NCBI GenBank assembly: GCA_963795485.1 | Contig: CAWCIL010000003.1 | Coordinates: forward strand, 248,001-312,000 | DNA from: AP-15 sp963795485 | Lineage (GTDB): Bacteria > Pseudomonadota > Alphaproteobacteria > ATCC43930 > CGMCC-115725 | Reading direction: 5' to 3' | Length of the DNA stretch: 64,000 bases | In this document: positions 40,555-50,328 of the stretch, one piece after another | How the letters are laid out: every line of letters begins with the position of its first letter | Position numbering within the stretch: the stretch's first letter is position 1 | Translations under genes and position numbers: made by a program | Notes under the pieces: model-generated | Told to the model about the DNA's origin: nothing | What the model saw: only the letters and a program-made list of their open reading frames with translations | Database searches by the model: none

Positions 40555-42150
40555 ATGTCCGCCGCAACCCACAATCTGGAGACCTCCCGTCTTTACGGCG
40601 AGCTCGAGGATCGGCTCCTCGCCCGCGATCAGGTCGGCGGCAGCCGGGTGTATTACGAATTGCTCCGCCGCGGCCGGCCGTTGCCGGAAATCATGGCCCA
40701 GGCGGTGCGCATTCACGCGCCCTATACGCATGTGCCCTACCATCAGCGCATCGACGACGGCTTTCCCAACTTCGTCAACAACGACCATTGCCTCCTGTCG
40801 GCGCGCGCCGCGGTCAATTTGACCAAGATGCTGCCGGAAAAGCTGGCGGCGCTGCCGTTGGCGCAGACCGTTTGGTACATCCCTTCGGGGCTCGACATCT
40901 GGAACCAGAAGATCCTGAAGGCGCCGGGCCACTACGCGACCCGCGGCTACAAGATGCCGAACAGCGAGCCGCCAAAGCCCGTCGTCTATTGGCCCGACCA
41001 GGAGCCGCTGCGCGAGACCGGGCCGCTCAGCGAGCGCCTCAACAACTGGCTGACCCTGGTCGAGCGCGGCCAGGTCATCGACGCTTACCGCACCTTTCTC
41101 GGACTGATGGAGGAACAGGATCACCGGAAGGAAGTCCTGGCGCAACTGGTCTTTGCCGGGCTGATCGATGTCCAGGACCGCATGCTCTACAACCGCTCCT
41201 ATACGACCGGGCACAAGGCCTACCGCGCCCGCTCGGTGGTCGAGATCGGCAACGCGATCGGCTGGGACAACGCCCACGACGTGATCTACGCCGGCGCGCT
41301 CGACATCGCCGTGGGCCCGCGCTGGCACTCGGTCTACGAGATGGCCTGCAACATCGTTACGATGTTTATCGAGGGTGCGGAGGTCCACGCCGTCCCCCAG
41401 GGCGGCACCACCGAGCGCGAGCGCACGCTCTTGGCCAATACCGGGGATCTCGGCAAGGCCGAAAGCGACGAATTGGTCGACGCGCTGATCCGCCAGCACG
41501 AGCCTGCCTATATCGAGCGCATCAGCGCGCTGCTGCTGGCCGGCAAATCGCCGCGGCGGATCGTCGACGCGATCCAATTGGCGGCCGGACAAGTCGTGCT
41601 CGAAACCAACGGCCCGAACGCGTTCTCGATGCCGCAGCATACTTACGAATATTGCAACACCCTCGGCTGGTTTTACGACAATTTCGAGCATCCGCAGCGG
41701 CTCAAGCTGCTGTTCGTCGCGGGGTCGATGGTCAACCAGGCCGCGTGGAACCAGAAGCACATGGGTTGGGCCAAAGCGGAACCGGTCAGCGCGCCTGCCG
41801 GCGCCGACCGTCTGACCGGCACCCAGATCATCGGGCGCCTCGAAGACGCGCTCGCGGCGCTCGACGCTGCGCAGGCGGTCGCCTGGACCAAGGCCTATCT
41901 CGACAGCGGCGAGGACCGCTCGCTTTTGGTGCAGCGGCTGGCACTGATGGCGGCGCGCTTCGGCAACGACCCGCACAACCAGGAAATCCCGCAATGCCTA
42001 TTGCAGGATTACGGCAAAAACCAGTGCGCCGACCGCGACCGGCTGCTGCTCGCCTGCGCGCACATCTCCGCCGGTCACCGCAAATACGGCGACACCTTCG
42101 AGGCGGCCCGCCGCTTTGGCGAAGCCATGGGCCACGCCGAACTGCAATAG
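40555..42150 (+). CDS. Conserved hypothetical protein, function unknown
   Basis: An intact 531-residue, mainly helical, soluble protein; I do not recognise a named domain. The composition is normal and the frame unbroken for 1.6 kb. His- and aromatic-rich stretches stand out: RIHAPYTHVPYHQRIDDG near residue 60, GWDNAHDVIYAGALDIAVGPRWHSVYEMACN mid-protein, QHTYEYCNTLGWFYDNFEHP and AHISAGHRKYG at the C terminus. Such spaced His residues could form a metal or heme site; questin-oxidase-like helical proteins are a loose comparison only. The start is fixed by GGAGCAAG before ATG 40555. Confidence 0.75.
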   Translation: MSAATHNLETSRLYGELEDRLLARDQVGGSRVYYELLRRGRPLPEIMAQAVRIHAPYTHVPYHQRIDDGFPNFVNNDHCLLSARAAVNLTKMLPEKLAALPLAQTVWYIPSGLDIWNQKILKAPGHYATRGYKMPNSEPPKPVVYWPDQEPLRETGPLSERLNNWLTLVERGQVIDAYRTFLGLMEEQDHRKEVLAQLVFAGLIDVQDRMLYNRSYTTGHKAYRARSVVEIGNAIGWDNAHDVIYAGALDIAVGPRWHSVYEMACNIVTMFIEGAEVHAVPQGGTTERERTLLANTGDLGKAESDELVDALIRQHEPAYIERISALLLAGKSPRRIVDAIQLAAGQVVLETNGPNAFSMPQHTYEYCNTLGWFYDNFEHPQRLKLLFVAGSMVNQAAWNQKHMGWAKAEPVSAPAGADRLTGTQIIGRLEDALAALDAAQAVAWTKAYLDSGEDRSLLVQRLALMAARFGNDPHNQEIPQCLLQDYGKNQCADRDRLLLACAHISAGHRKYGDTFEAARRFGEAMGHAELQ

Positions 42151-42196
42151 CGTCGTCCCAGCGAAAGGGCCCTCATCCCTCTCGCTCCGCTCGGCG

Positions 42197-42221
42197 CCCT
42201 CTCCCTCATTGCGGGAGAGGG
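42197..42221. repeat. Hairpin in CCCTCTCCC-type intergenic repeat
   Basis: CCCTCTCCC (42197-42205), a 7-base loop, and the exact complement GGGAGAGGG (42213-42221). The surrounding CCCTCATCCCTCTCGCTCCG is a widespread alphaproteobacterial dispersed repeat. It lies between two convergent genes, so the hairpin may also end transcription from either side. Confidence 0.65.
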
Positions 42222-42320
42222 AAGGGGCTGTCGCGATAGCGATGGGAAGGGTGAAGGACGGGCGGTCTCTTAGCGCGCTGATCGCAGAACACCGGCGGCT
42301 GCTTCAGCCCTTACCGGCGC

Positions 42321-43220
42321 TCATGCGACGCGGAACGCCGCAAAAGCGAACCCGTCGCTGCGACATTCCTCGATCGTTTCGAAGCGGCTGCTCAGGAACG
42401 CGTGTGCGGCACGCACACCGGGCCAGTCGATATCGTCGAGGACGATGGTTCCTTCCGGGGCCACGAGTTGCGACCAGTGGGTGACGTCAAAGATCGCCTG
42501 CGCCTCGGCATGCGCCCCATCGATGTGCAGAAAGTCGATACCCCGCCCCACTTGCTGCGAGACCGCCGCGCAGGCTTCGGCAGAAGGCAATTCCAAGATT
42601 TTGATCAAGCTCACCAGGTTTTGAGAGACCATTTCGCGCAGGAACGTGCTTTTGATTGCGACCAGGTCGACGCTGTCCCACCACTCATGGTCCTCGTCAT
42701 CGGTCGGCGCAGAGGCCGCAACCGCATTCTCCCAGGCATCGACCGCGTAGACCGCGCGGCCATGGTTCGCGGCGACCGCCAAGGCGATCGGGAACACCGA
42801 GCGGCCCGCGTAAACGCCGAGCTCTGCGGCGATTTTGTAGCCATTCTCCATGATCCGGTCGGCCATCCATCTGGCTTTTCCTTCTGGACACCACCCGGGC
42901 AGTCGCGCGTCCATTTCTTTGAGCCGTGCCGGAATATTGTCGATGCGCGGCGGCAGCCGAGGGGTCTCCAGGCGCCGGATCTGACCCTCGAGCCGAGCGA
43001 TCCTCTCCTCCCTCTCTTGGACCGTCGTTTCGCGACGGGCAATTTCGGTCGCGGCCGCGCGTTCGCGTTCGCGCATCGTGGTCTCGCGCTCTCGAAGCAG
43101 CCCCTCGAGTTCCGAGATCGTCGCCTCCAGGGAGCCGATGCGCGCCTCTCTGCGGACGAGCCACCCCTCGCGCTCGGCGACCATTTGCGCAAGCTTCCGG
43201 TTCTGTCCCCATATCTTCAT
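42321..43220 (-). CDS. Class I SAM-dependent methyltransferase with N-terminal coiled coil
   Basis: A 299-residue protein. Residues 1-90 are a charged heptad-rich coiled coil (many Glu/Arg, EREERIARLEGQIRRLE). From about residue 110 a Methyltransf_24-like fold follows: IAAELGVYAGRSVFPIALAVA (motif I), VYAVDAWE, FLHIDGAHAEAQAIFDVTHWSQLVAPEGTIVLDD. Such enzymes are often encoded with glycan gene clusters, and the polysaccharide export genes begin 1.6 kb on, so glycan or lipid methylation is plausible. Confidence 0.82.
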   Translation of the reverse strand: MKIWGQNRKLAQMVAEREGWLVRREARIGSLEATISELEGLLRERETTMRERERAAATEIARRETTVQEREERIARLEGQIRRLETPRLPPRIDNIPARLKEMDARLPGWCPEGKARWMADRIMENGYKIAAELGVYAGRSVFPIALAVAANHGRAVYAVDAWENAVAASAPTDDEDHEWWDSVDLVAIKSTFLREMVSQNLVSLIKILELPSAEACAAVSQQVGRGIDFLHIDGAHAEAQAIFDVTHWSQLVAPEGTIVLDDIDWPGVRAAHAFLSSRFETIEECRSDGFAFAAFRVA

Positions 43221-43339
43221 TTGAGCAGGACCTATCCGGTTGCGCTCCCGCCGTCGCCGCCCTCGAACCAGGCGACGACGAACCCCCGCGCCGAGCGATG
43301 CGAACGACGGGTCTTAACGGACCGCCAGGTTCCGATCGG

Positions 43340-44395
43340 TCAGTGAAACTGCGGCTTGACCTTTTCGCATAAGAGCTGCAGCGATTTCAGCACCCGCTGG
43401 TTGGGGATCTTGGTGCCGCAATTCATCTCCGCGAGGATGCCGTCGAGGCCGAGTTCTTCCTTCAGGCCCATCAGCCGGTCGGCGATCTGCTCGGGGGTGC
43501 CGACGATGATCTTGTCGCGCAACGCCTCATCATAGCTGATCGTCTGCAGCCGGCGCCCGCGCGCCGCCCGGTCCTCGACCGCGCGCACGCCGGAGCGGGT
43601 CGCCGAGTCTTCGAGCCGCTCGCCGAGATAGCGGTAAAAGTACATGATGCTGTCTTCCGGCTCCTCGCGGGCCTGCTGCGCGGTCTCGGCGACATAGACC
43701 GGGGCACGCAGGAACACCTGGCCCTCGCCGGGATGGCCGGCGGCCTTATAGGCCTCGCGATAGGCGCGGATGTTCGGAGCGAGCTCCTCCAAGGTGCCGA
43801 GACGCACGGCGACGAACACGCCGTGGCCGAGCTTGCCGATCGCCGGAAAGGTGTCGGCGCTGTTGGCGGCGATGCGGATCTCCGGCCACGGCTTTTGATA
43901 CGGCTTCGGGGTCAGCCGGACATTGTCGAACTTGTAGTATTTGCCGGCATAGGAAAAGCTGTCCTCGGTCCACGCCCGCTTGAGGATTTCCAGGGTCTCG
44001 GCAAAGCGCTCGCGGCTTTCGCCATAGGGCACTCCATAGGCCTCGTAGGTGCGCGGAAAGCCGCTGCGCCCGACCCCGAAGATCAGCCGGCCCTGGCTGA
44101 TCTGATCGACGGTGGCCGCCTCCTCGGCGATCCGCAGCGGGTGGCACAATGGCAATACCTGGACCCCGGTGCCGATCCGCATGCGCTTGGTGCGCGCGGC
44201 GATGGCGCTGGCGATGGTCAAGGGTGCGGCGCACACCGAGCGCTCGGGTGCCACATGGATCTCGGCCAGCCACATCGCGTCGAGCCCCCAGCGCTCGGCG
44301 GCGTCGACCTGCGCGAACGACTCGGCAAAGGCCGCCTCCTGGCTGGTCCCGGCCGGGCATTGAAACTCGTGAAACATACCGAATTCAAACGGCAT
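43340..44395 (-). CDS. LLM class flavin-dependent oxidoreductase
   Basis: A 351-residue luciferase-like protein, distinct from 8650-9894. GMFHEFQCP, the AERWGLDAMWLAEIHVAPERS stretch, TGVQVLPLCHPLRIAEEAATVDQISQGRLIFGVGRS and VGTPEQIADRLMGL follow the family. It uses reduced FMN or F420. The start at 44395 (MPFEFGMF) follows GGAGGAGAAG. Substrate unknown. Confidence 0.9.
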   Translation of the reverse strand: MPFEFGMFHEFQCPAGTSQEAAFAESFAQVDAAERWGLDAMWLAEIHVAPERSVCAAPLTIASAIAARTKRMRIGTGVQVLPLCHPLRIAEEAATVDQISQGRLIFGVGRSGFPRTYEAYGVPYGESRERFAETLEILKRAWTEDSFSYAGKYYKFDNVRLTPKPYQKPWPEIRIAANSADTFPAIGKLGHGVFVAVRLGTLEELAPNIRAYREAYKAAGHPGEGQVFLRAPVYVAETAQQAREEPEDSIMYFYRYLGERLEDSATRSGVRAVEDRAARGRRLQTISYDEALRDKIIVGTPEQIADRLMGLKEELGLDGILAEMNCGTKIPNQRVLKSLQLLCEKVKPQFH

Positions 44396-44849
44396 CCCGA
44401 CTTCTCCTCCTCGCCTTGCAATGGCCGCCCGCCGTCGGGGCAGGGCGGGCCGCGATGGCGCCGCAGACGGTGCTCGCACGTCGCAGTGTCGTTCGATGGC
44501 CGTCGAACCGTCACATTAGGAGTGTCGGCGTGGCGATGCCAGACAAGAAATCCGCGCGCGGCGACCAAGCCCTGGCGAAAGCCGCACAGGGCCGCAGATC
44601 GACGCGGCGGCACATTCCTCCCCGCGGCGATCGGAACGCTAGCCGGGGGCCGGCCAACAGATCACTGAAAGCACATACTTTTGACGATGCAGTGACGCGG
44701 CGGGCGACGGCTTTCTGACGAATCAGAACGATACTCGGAAAGCCCCATCCTGCGGCCGCGGCAAGTGCCGGAAGTTCGGCTCCCGCCGTTGGCGTCGGAA
44801 CGGGGCAGAGCGTCTCCGTCCGGCCCGTCAAATCGAGAGTACCGCATCA
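44396..44849. other. Intergenic region upstream of the export operon
   Basis: About 450 bases between divergent genes. It must hold the promoters for the LLM gene and the polysaccharide export operon. I see no gene, repeat or clear operator; open frames here are shadow-like. Confidence 0.4.
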
Positions 44850-46797
44850 TTGAGCGACGCCCTCGAATTAGCGCCCCATGCGACCGGCGACGCCGCTTTG
44901 CAGCAGGCGTTGGGTGACGGCGATTTGCCGGCTGTGCCAGCGCGATCTCGCCGATTGCGCCCTGCCGGACGATGAACGGGCCGCGCTCTACTGCCGCCTG
45001 GGGGAGAGGCTCTTTTATCGCGGCGACCGCGACGCGGCGGTCGATTGCGCCCGCGCCGCATTTGACCTGCGTGACCAAGATCAGTCGGTCGCCGATTTCT
45101 GCGCTTGGCTGTTCAGCAATTGCGAGCGGCATCGCGAAGCAGCGGCGGCCTATCAACGCCTGTTGGAGCGGCGTCCCGACTGGGCCGCCGGACACCGCCA
45201 CGCCAGCGGCTCCTTTGCCGTCGCCGGCGAGGTCGACCGCGCGGTCTTCCATGCGATCCGGGCCTGCGAGCTCGAGCCGGGCTCGTCCGAATTTGCGGTT
45301 CACGCCGGCGGTCTACTCGCCTCGGCCGGCCGGCACGCGGACGCGCTCGGCCATCTGGCACGCGCCGCCGAGATCGACCCGACGACGCTGCGGTCCTGCG
45401 CCAGTTGTCGGCGGTGGCCTTTGCTCTCGACGAAATCGAAAAGGCGGTCGGTACTGGCGCGGCGCGCCCATCCGCGGCGCCCGCCGACCGCGCCGCAGCA
45501 CTCCATGCGGCCGAACTGCTGCTGCGTTCGGACCGGTATGACGAGGCGGCCGACGATCGTCACCGCCAATCTCGTTCTCGCCGGCGCAGACCACGTCGCC
45601 TATCGCCTGCTGTCGGCGGCACAGATGATGCGCGGCCAGATCGAGGGCGGGATCGAGGCGATCGACCGCGCACTGGCCTTGGCCCCCGGCGCGGCGGAAT
45701 ATCATTTGCACCGCGGCAACCTGCTCTACCGGCTCGGCCGGTTCGACGAGGCGGCCGCGGCGCTCGACCAGGCTGCATCGCTCGACCCGGAAAACCCGGC
45801 GGCGAGGCGATCGCAGCTGGCCGTGTTTCTCGACAGCGGCCGCTATCGCGAGGCGCTCGCGGTCGGCGGCGAGCTGATCCGCACCGCACCCGACAACGAG
45901 GAATACGCTCGCGCCGTGCTCGAGGTGCTGAACCGCCGGCTCGAAACCATCGACGGCGACTACATCGTGATCGGAGAGCGCTGCCCGCGGCCGGACCGTG
46001 CGCCCGGATCGCAGCCCGGTTGCTGGGCGGCGTTGCGCACCCAGTGGCGCGTCGTCCATGCTCTGATCGTGCGCGAGACCCGCACCCGGTTCGGCGATTC
46101 GACCCTCGGCTACGGCTGGGCGTTGCTCGAACCGATCCTGCACATCCTGACACTGTCACTGGTGTTCGCCGTTTTGATGCATGGCCGGCCGCCGATCGGC
46201 AACCAGTTTTTTATATTTTATTATACCGGGATCATCCCCTACCACCTGTTCGTCCATACCAGCAGCAGCATGACCTACGCCGTCACCGCAAACGGCTCGC
46301 TGCTGCAATTGCCATTGGTCAGCACCTTCGACGTGATCCTGGCGCGGGCCTTGCTCGAACTGGTGACCGATCTCTTGGTGGCCGTCATCCTGCTGGCCGG
46401 GTTCGGCGCACTCGGGTTGGGCACGTTGCCCAATGATTTTGCCGGCGTGTCTGCGGCGGTCGCCACGGTCTGGCTCTTGGGCTGCGGCATCGGCTTCGTC
46501 AATGCAGTCGTCAATGCCTTTTTCCCATCGTGGGACAAGATCTGGGCGCAGCTGACCCGGCTGTTATATTTCTGCTCCGGGATCTTTTACGTTCCGGGCA
46601 ACATGCCGGATTGGATCCGCAATATCCTCGCCTGGAACCCGGTGTTGCACGCCGTCGACTGGTTCCGGTCGAGCTTTTCGTCGATTACGAGCCGCATTGG
46701 CTCGATCGCACCTATCTCGCCACCTGGCCGGGCTGGCGTTGCTGGCGGGGTTGGCGCTCGAGCGCGGTTGCGGCGCAAACTCTACGAACCGCAATGA
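44850..46797 (+). CDS. TPR domain fused to KpsM-like capsule ABC-2 permease, several frame breaks
   Basis: About 650 residues. The N-terminal ~370 residues are tetratricopeptide repeats (LYCRLGERLFYRGDRDAAVD, AYQRLLERRPDWAAG, YHLHRGNLLYRLGRFDEAAAALDQA). From about residue 390 a Wzm/KpsM-type permease follows: VHALIVRETRTRFGDSTLGYGWALLEPILH, then six hydrophobic segments and WNPVLHAVDWFR. The frame is continuous from repeats into permease between 45560 and 46680, so the fusion is real sequence. Single-base breaks lie near 44935, 45395, 45555, 46688 (one T missing from a T run) and 46725. A TTG start at 44850 extends the repeats. Exports a polysaccharide across the inner membrane. Confidence 0.82.
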
Positions 46798-47453
46798 TCC
46801 GGCTCGAACGCGTGGCCAAAGCATATCGCACCCGCGGCGGTCGCAGGGTCGTGCTCGACAATGCCAATGCCGTGTTCGAGTGGGGCACAATTTCGGCATC
46901 CTCGGGGTCAACGGTGCCGGCAAATCAACATTGATCCGCCTGCTCGCCGGTTCCGAGCTGCCCGATCGCGGGGTGGTGCGGCGCTGGGCGCGTGTCGTTT
47001 CCGCTGGGCTTCGGCGGCACCTTCCACGGCGCCCTCTCCGGGCGCGAGAACGCGGCGTTCATCGCCCGCATTTACGGTGCGGGCGAGCGCCGCGATGATC
47101 GGCTACGTCGAGGATTCTCCGAGCTCGGCGAATATTTCGACATGCCGGTCAACACCTACTCCGCCGGAATGCGGGCGCGGCTGGCCTTCGCCGCCTGCCT
47201 CGCCATCGATTTCGACGTCTATCTAATCGACGAGGTCACCGAAATCGGCGATCAGCGGTTTCGCCGCAAATGCGCCGAGGCTTTCCGGGCACGGATGGCG
47301 CATTCCGACATCATCCTCGTGACCCACAACCCTCAGACGATCCGACAATATTGCGACCGCGGCGCAATCCTCGCCAATGGCGCTCTCTCGCTCTACGACG
47401 ATGTCGGCGCGGCACTGACGCGCTACCATCGCATGCTGCAGGACGCTGTCTGA
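46794..47453 (+). CDS. KpsT/Wzt-like polysaccharide export ABC ATPase, frameshifted
   Basis: About 220 residues. MIRLERVAKAYRTRGGRRVVLD starts the domain; Walker A GVNGAGKST, the KpsT-type signature TYSAGMRARLAFA, Walker B VYLIDEV and the switch THNP are all visible, in three frames. Breaks fall near 46890 and 46992-47000, with a further change near 47095. It energises the permease encoded just before it, with which it overlaps by ATGA. Short and lacking a C-terminal sugar-binding domain, it is of the KpsT rather than the Wzt type. Confidence 0.85.
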
Positions 47454-48721
47454 TGCCGCAGACGGCGCTGGCGAGGCGCGATGCGCGCCGCCGGTCCCGA
47501 GACGGCCGAGCGCGCGGCGGCGCCGGTCGCGCTGGCGGCGTCCTCGGCCTGTCCCGCCGCGAGCCGGAGGGCGAGGTCGCACTTTTCCGCGAGCCTATTC
47601 GGAATGGAACCCGGCCGCCGAGCACCGGCGGATCGCCGGCGCCTGGATCTGGTTTGTGCTGGTCGTGGTGCTGCCGGTCGCAATCGCGGCGGCTTATTAT
47701 TTCTTCCTCGCCGCCGACCAGTACGTCGCCGAGTTTCGCTTTGGTCTGCGCTCTGCCGAGCCGGCCCCCGCCGAACCCGGCGCGCTGATGCAACAAGGCG
47801 TGGCGCCGTTGCAGATCGGGCTCAATTCCTACGTCGTCGCGCAATACATCCGCAGCCGCGCGATCGTCGACGATCTCGATCGGAACCTCGACCTGCGGCG
47901 GATGTTTTCGCCGTCAACGGCCGATTGGTTGGCCCGGCTGCACCTGCCGGTGCCGATCGAAGAACTGGTGGACTATTGGCGCGGCCAGGTCAACGCGTTT
48001 TTCGATCCCACCAACGGCACGATCGTGGTCCGCGCCCGCGCCTTCACGCCGCAAGACGCGCTCGCACTGGCGCAGGGCATCCTCGCCTCGTCCGAGCGGC
48101 TGGTAAACGGCTTGTCGGCGCGGGCGCGGCGCGATGCGGTGCGCAATTCCGCTGAGGAGGTGCAGGCGGCCGAGCGGCGTCTGAGCGCGGCGCTGGGCCG
48201 GCTGCGCGATTATCGCGACAAGGAAGGTCTGATCGACCCGAACAAGACCGCCGATGCGCATGCCGCGCTCGCCGGTCGGCTGCGCGACGAACTGGTCCGC
48301 GCCAGCACCGAGCTCTCGACTCTGAAGGCGTTCGTGCATGCCGATGCGCCCCCTGTCCAGGTCCTGGAGGCCGGATCCGATCGCTCGAGGCGCAACAGCA
48401 AGCGGTCGAAAGCGAGGTCACCGATACCGCGAAGACGCGCATGCAGGCGCTCTCCGGGGTGATGGGCTCCTATGAGGAGCTCGAAAGCGAACGGCGCTTT
48501 GCCGGAACGCCTATCAGCATGCGCTCGAAGGGCTCGATCGCGCGCGCAGCAACGCCGACCGCCAGCACATCTACATCGCCGACTTCGTCCAGCCGAGCCT
48601 GCCCGAGGAGGCGCTTTATCCGCGCCGGCTGCGCGCGCTGGGCGTCACGCTGCTGATCGCCTTCACCGTTTGGGCGATCGGCGGCCTGACCATCCGGTCG
48701 GTGCGGGATCACCTGCTGTAG
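47453..48721 (+). CDS. KpsE-like capsule export inner-membrane protein (PCP), frameshifted
   Basis: About 420 residues. A basic N terminus leads to a first membrane helix (IWFVLVVVLPVAIAAAYYFFL) followed by the Wzz/PCP-type YVAEFRFGLR. The periplasmic section has coiled coil (EEVQAAERRLSAALGRLRDYRDKEGLIDPNK) and the C-terminal PSLPEEALYPRR plus a second helix. This is the polysaccharide co-polymerase/KpsE layout that bridges permease and outer-membrane exporter. Breaks near 47600, 48378 and 48500. Its start overlaps the ATPase stop (TGATG). No outer-membrane KpsD gene is present nearby. Confidence 0.82.
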
Positions 48722-48761
48722 GCGGCAGCCCGGCAGCGACAGGCGGCGGGAGCAAAAAACC

Positions 48762-50190
48762 ATGGCGAGCATCGAGTTCGAAGCCAGCGCACCCTTTCTG
48801 TTTCCGGCCGGTGCGGTCCGCGCGCCGCCCTTTGCCGCGGCCCACCAGCCCCCGCCCGCGCCTCGCCCTGGTCTCGACCTACAGCGATCTGTGCGGGATC
48901 GCCGCCTATTCGAGAAGCCTCGAAATGCAGCTCGCCGATGCTTTCGATGTGACGGTCTTCGATCTCAACCAATTTCTGCTGCGGGCCACCCACGCTCGGG
49001 TGCGCCGCTTCGCCGACCGCCACATCCAGGAGATTTGCCGGGAGATCAGAGAGTTCGATGCCGTCAATCTGCAGCTGGAGCACGGTACGCTGGGTCGCTC
49101 CTGCCGCGACATCTTCCGCCGGTTCACCTGGATCGCCCGAGCGGCGCCGCGGCTTTCAGTGACCTTTCACACCGTGTTCGAAGCCGAAGAGTTCGATTTC
49201 AAGCGATTTTTCCGGGAGATCCTCGGGTTCAATTTCGGCAAGGCGATCAGCCTGCGTTCGGAATACAACCGGTCCCACTTGCTGTCGGCCGGGGTCGCCA
49301 CCCATCTGCGCCGCGCCCAGCGGCTGAAGCCGGTCGCGGTCATTGTCCATACCCGCCGCGAGCTGTGGCACATGAGGTACGTCCACGGCCTGCGCAATGT
49401 CTATGATCACCCCCTGTCGTTTCTGAGCGAGGACCAAGCCGACGAGGTCCGCCGCACCGCGTCGCGCGACAAGTTCCCGTTGCTGGACCGGGTCCCGAAC
49501 GACGCCAAGCTGATCGGAGTTTTCGGTTTTCTTGGGCGCTACAAAGGGTTCGATGCTGTCATCCGAGCCTTGCATCACCTGCCGAAGGACTACCATCTGC
49601 TGATTTTCGGCGGGGTTCACCCCAACGAGATCAAACCGCATCAGCCGATCGACCCGGTCGTGTCGTCGCTGTTCGATGCCGGCTATGTCAACACCAACAT
49701 CGCCGAGCGGATGCGGCTCGGAGCGGGGCGCGGCGCACCCTCCGTCTCGGTCGCCGTCAACAGCTCGATGCGCGACCTCCTGGTTGGCCATCCCAAGGAT
49801 CTGTCGCAGCGGATCCATTTTCTGGGCGCCACCAGCGATGCCGAATTTCTGTCGGGGATGGCGGTTTGTGACACCGTCGTCTTCCCTTATCTCGAGGTCG
49901 GCCAATCTTCGTCGGGCCCGATCTCGCAGGCGGTCGAGCTCGGCTGCCGGGTGATCGCCTCGCGAACCCACACGTTTCTTCAATTCGGCCGCTATCATAA
50001 GAACGTGATCGAATACTTCGATATCGGCAACCATCTTGAATTGTCCGCCCGCATCCTGGCGCGGCCGCAATACGACCGGCGCAACGGCCGGCTCGCCTAC
50101 AATGTCGAAACCAACAAGGCGGTCTACCTCGCCGCCAACGGCGCGTCGCCCAAGAAGATCCGGCTGGCTGTCGACCGCTCCACCCGGTAG
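48762..50190 (+). CDS. Glycosyltransferase family 4-like protein, frameshifted near start
   Basis: About 476 residues with a GT-B layout. ALVSTYSDLCGIAAYSRSLEMQL at the start is the N-terminal Rossmann glycine region, LIGVFGFLGRYKGFDAVIRAL begins the second domain, and VFPYLEVGQSSSGPISQAVELGCRVIAS matches the donor-binding E/G-x-x-E region. The start at 48762 (MASIEFEA) is out of frame until near 48850. Likely adds a sugar during capsule or exopolysaccharide synthesis. It follows the KpsE-like gene by 40 bases in the same orientation. Confidence 0.83.
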
Positions 50191-50219
50191 GACGCGCCCG
50201 GAAGGCGGCCGCGCCCGGC

Positions 50220-50260
50220 GTCGACAAGGCCGGTCGACAAGGGCCGGTCGACAAGGGCCG
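50220..50260. repeat. Tandem repeat, three copies of about 14 bp
   Basis: GTCGACAAGGGCCG occurs twice in full (50233-50246 and 50247-50260) with a first copy one G short (50220-50232). It lies between the glycosyltransferase stop and the amidohydrolase ribosome site. No function is evident. Confidence 0.8.
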
Positions 50261-50328
50261 GCGGCGATCCTATGATGACGCGGTCAAAGAAGACCGCAGC
50301 GGCGAGCGCCGAACGGAGGAGAGGCGAT

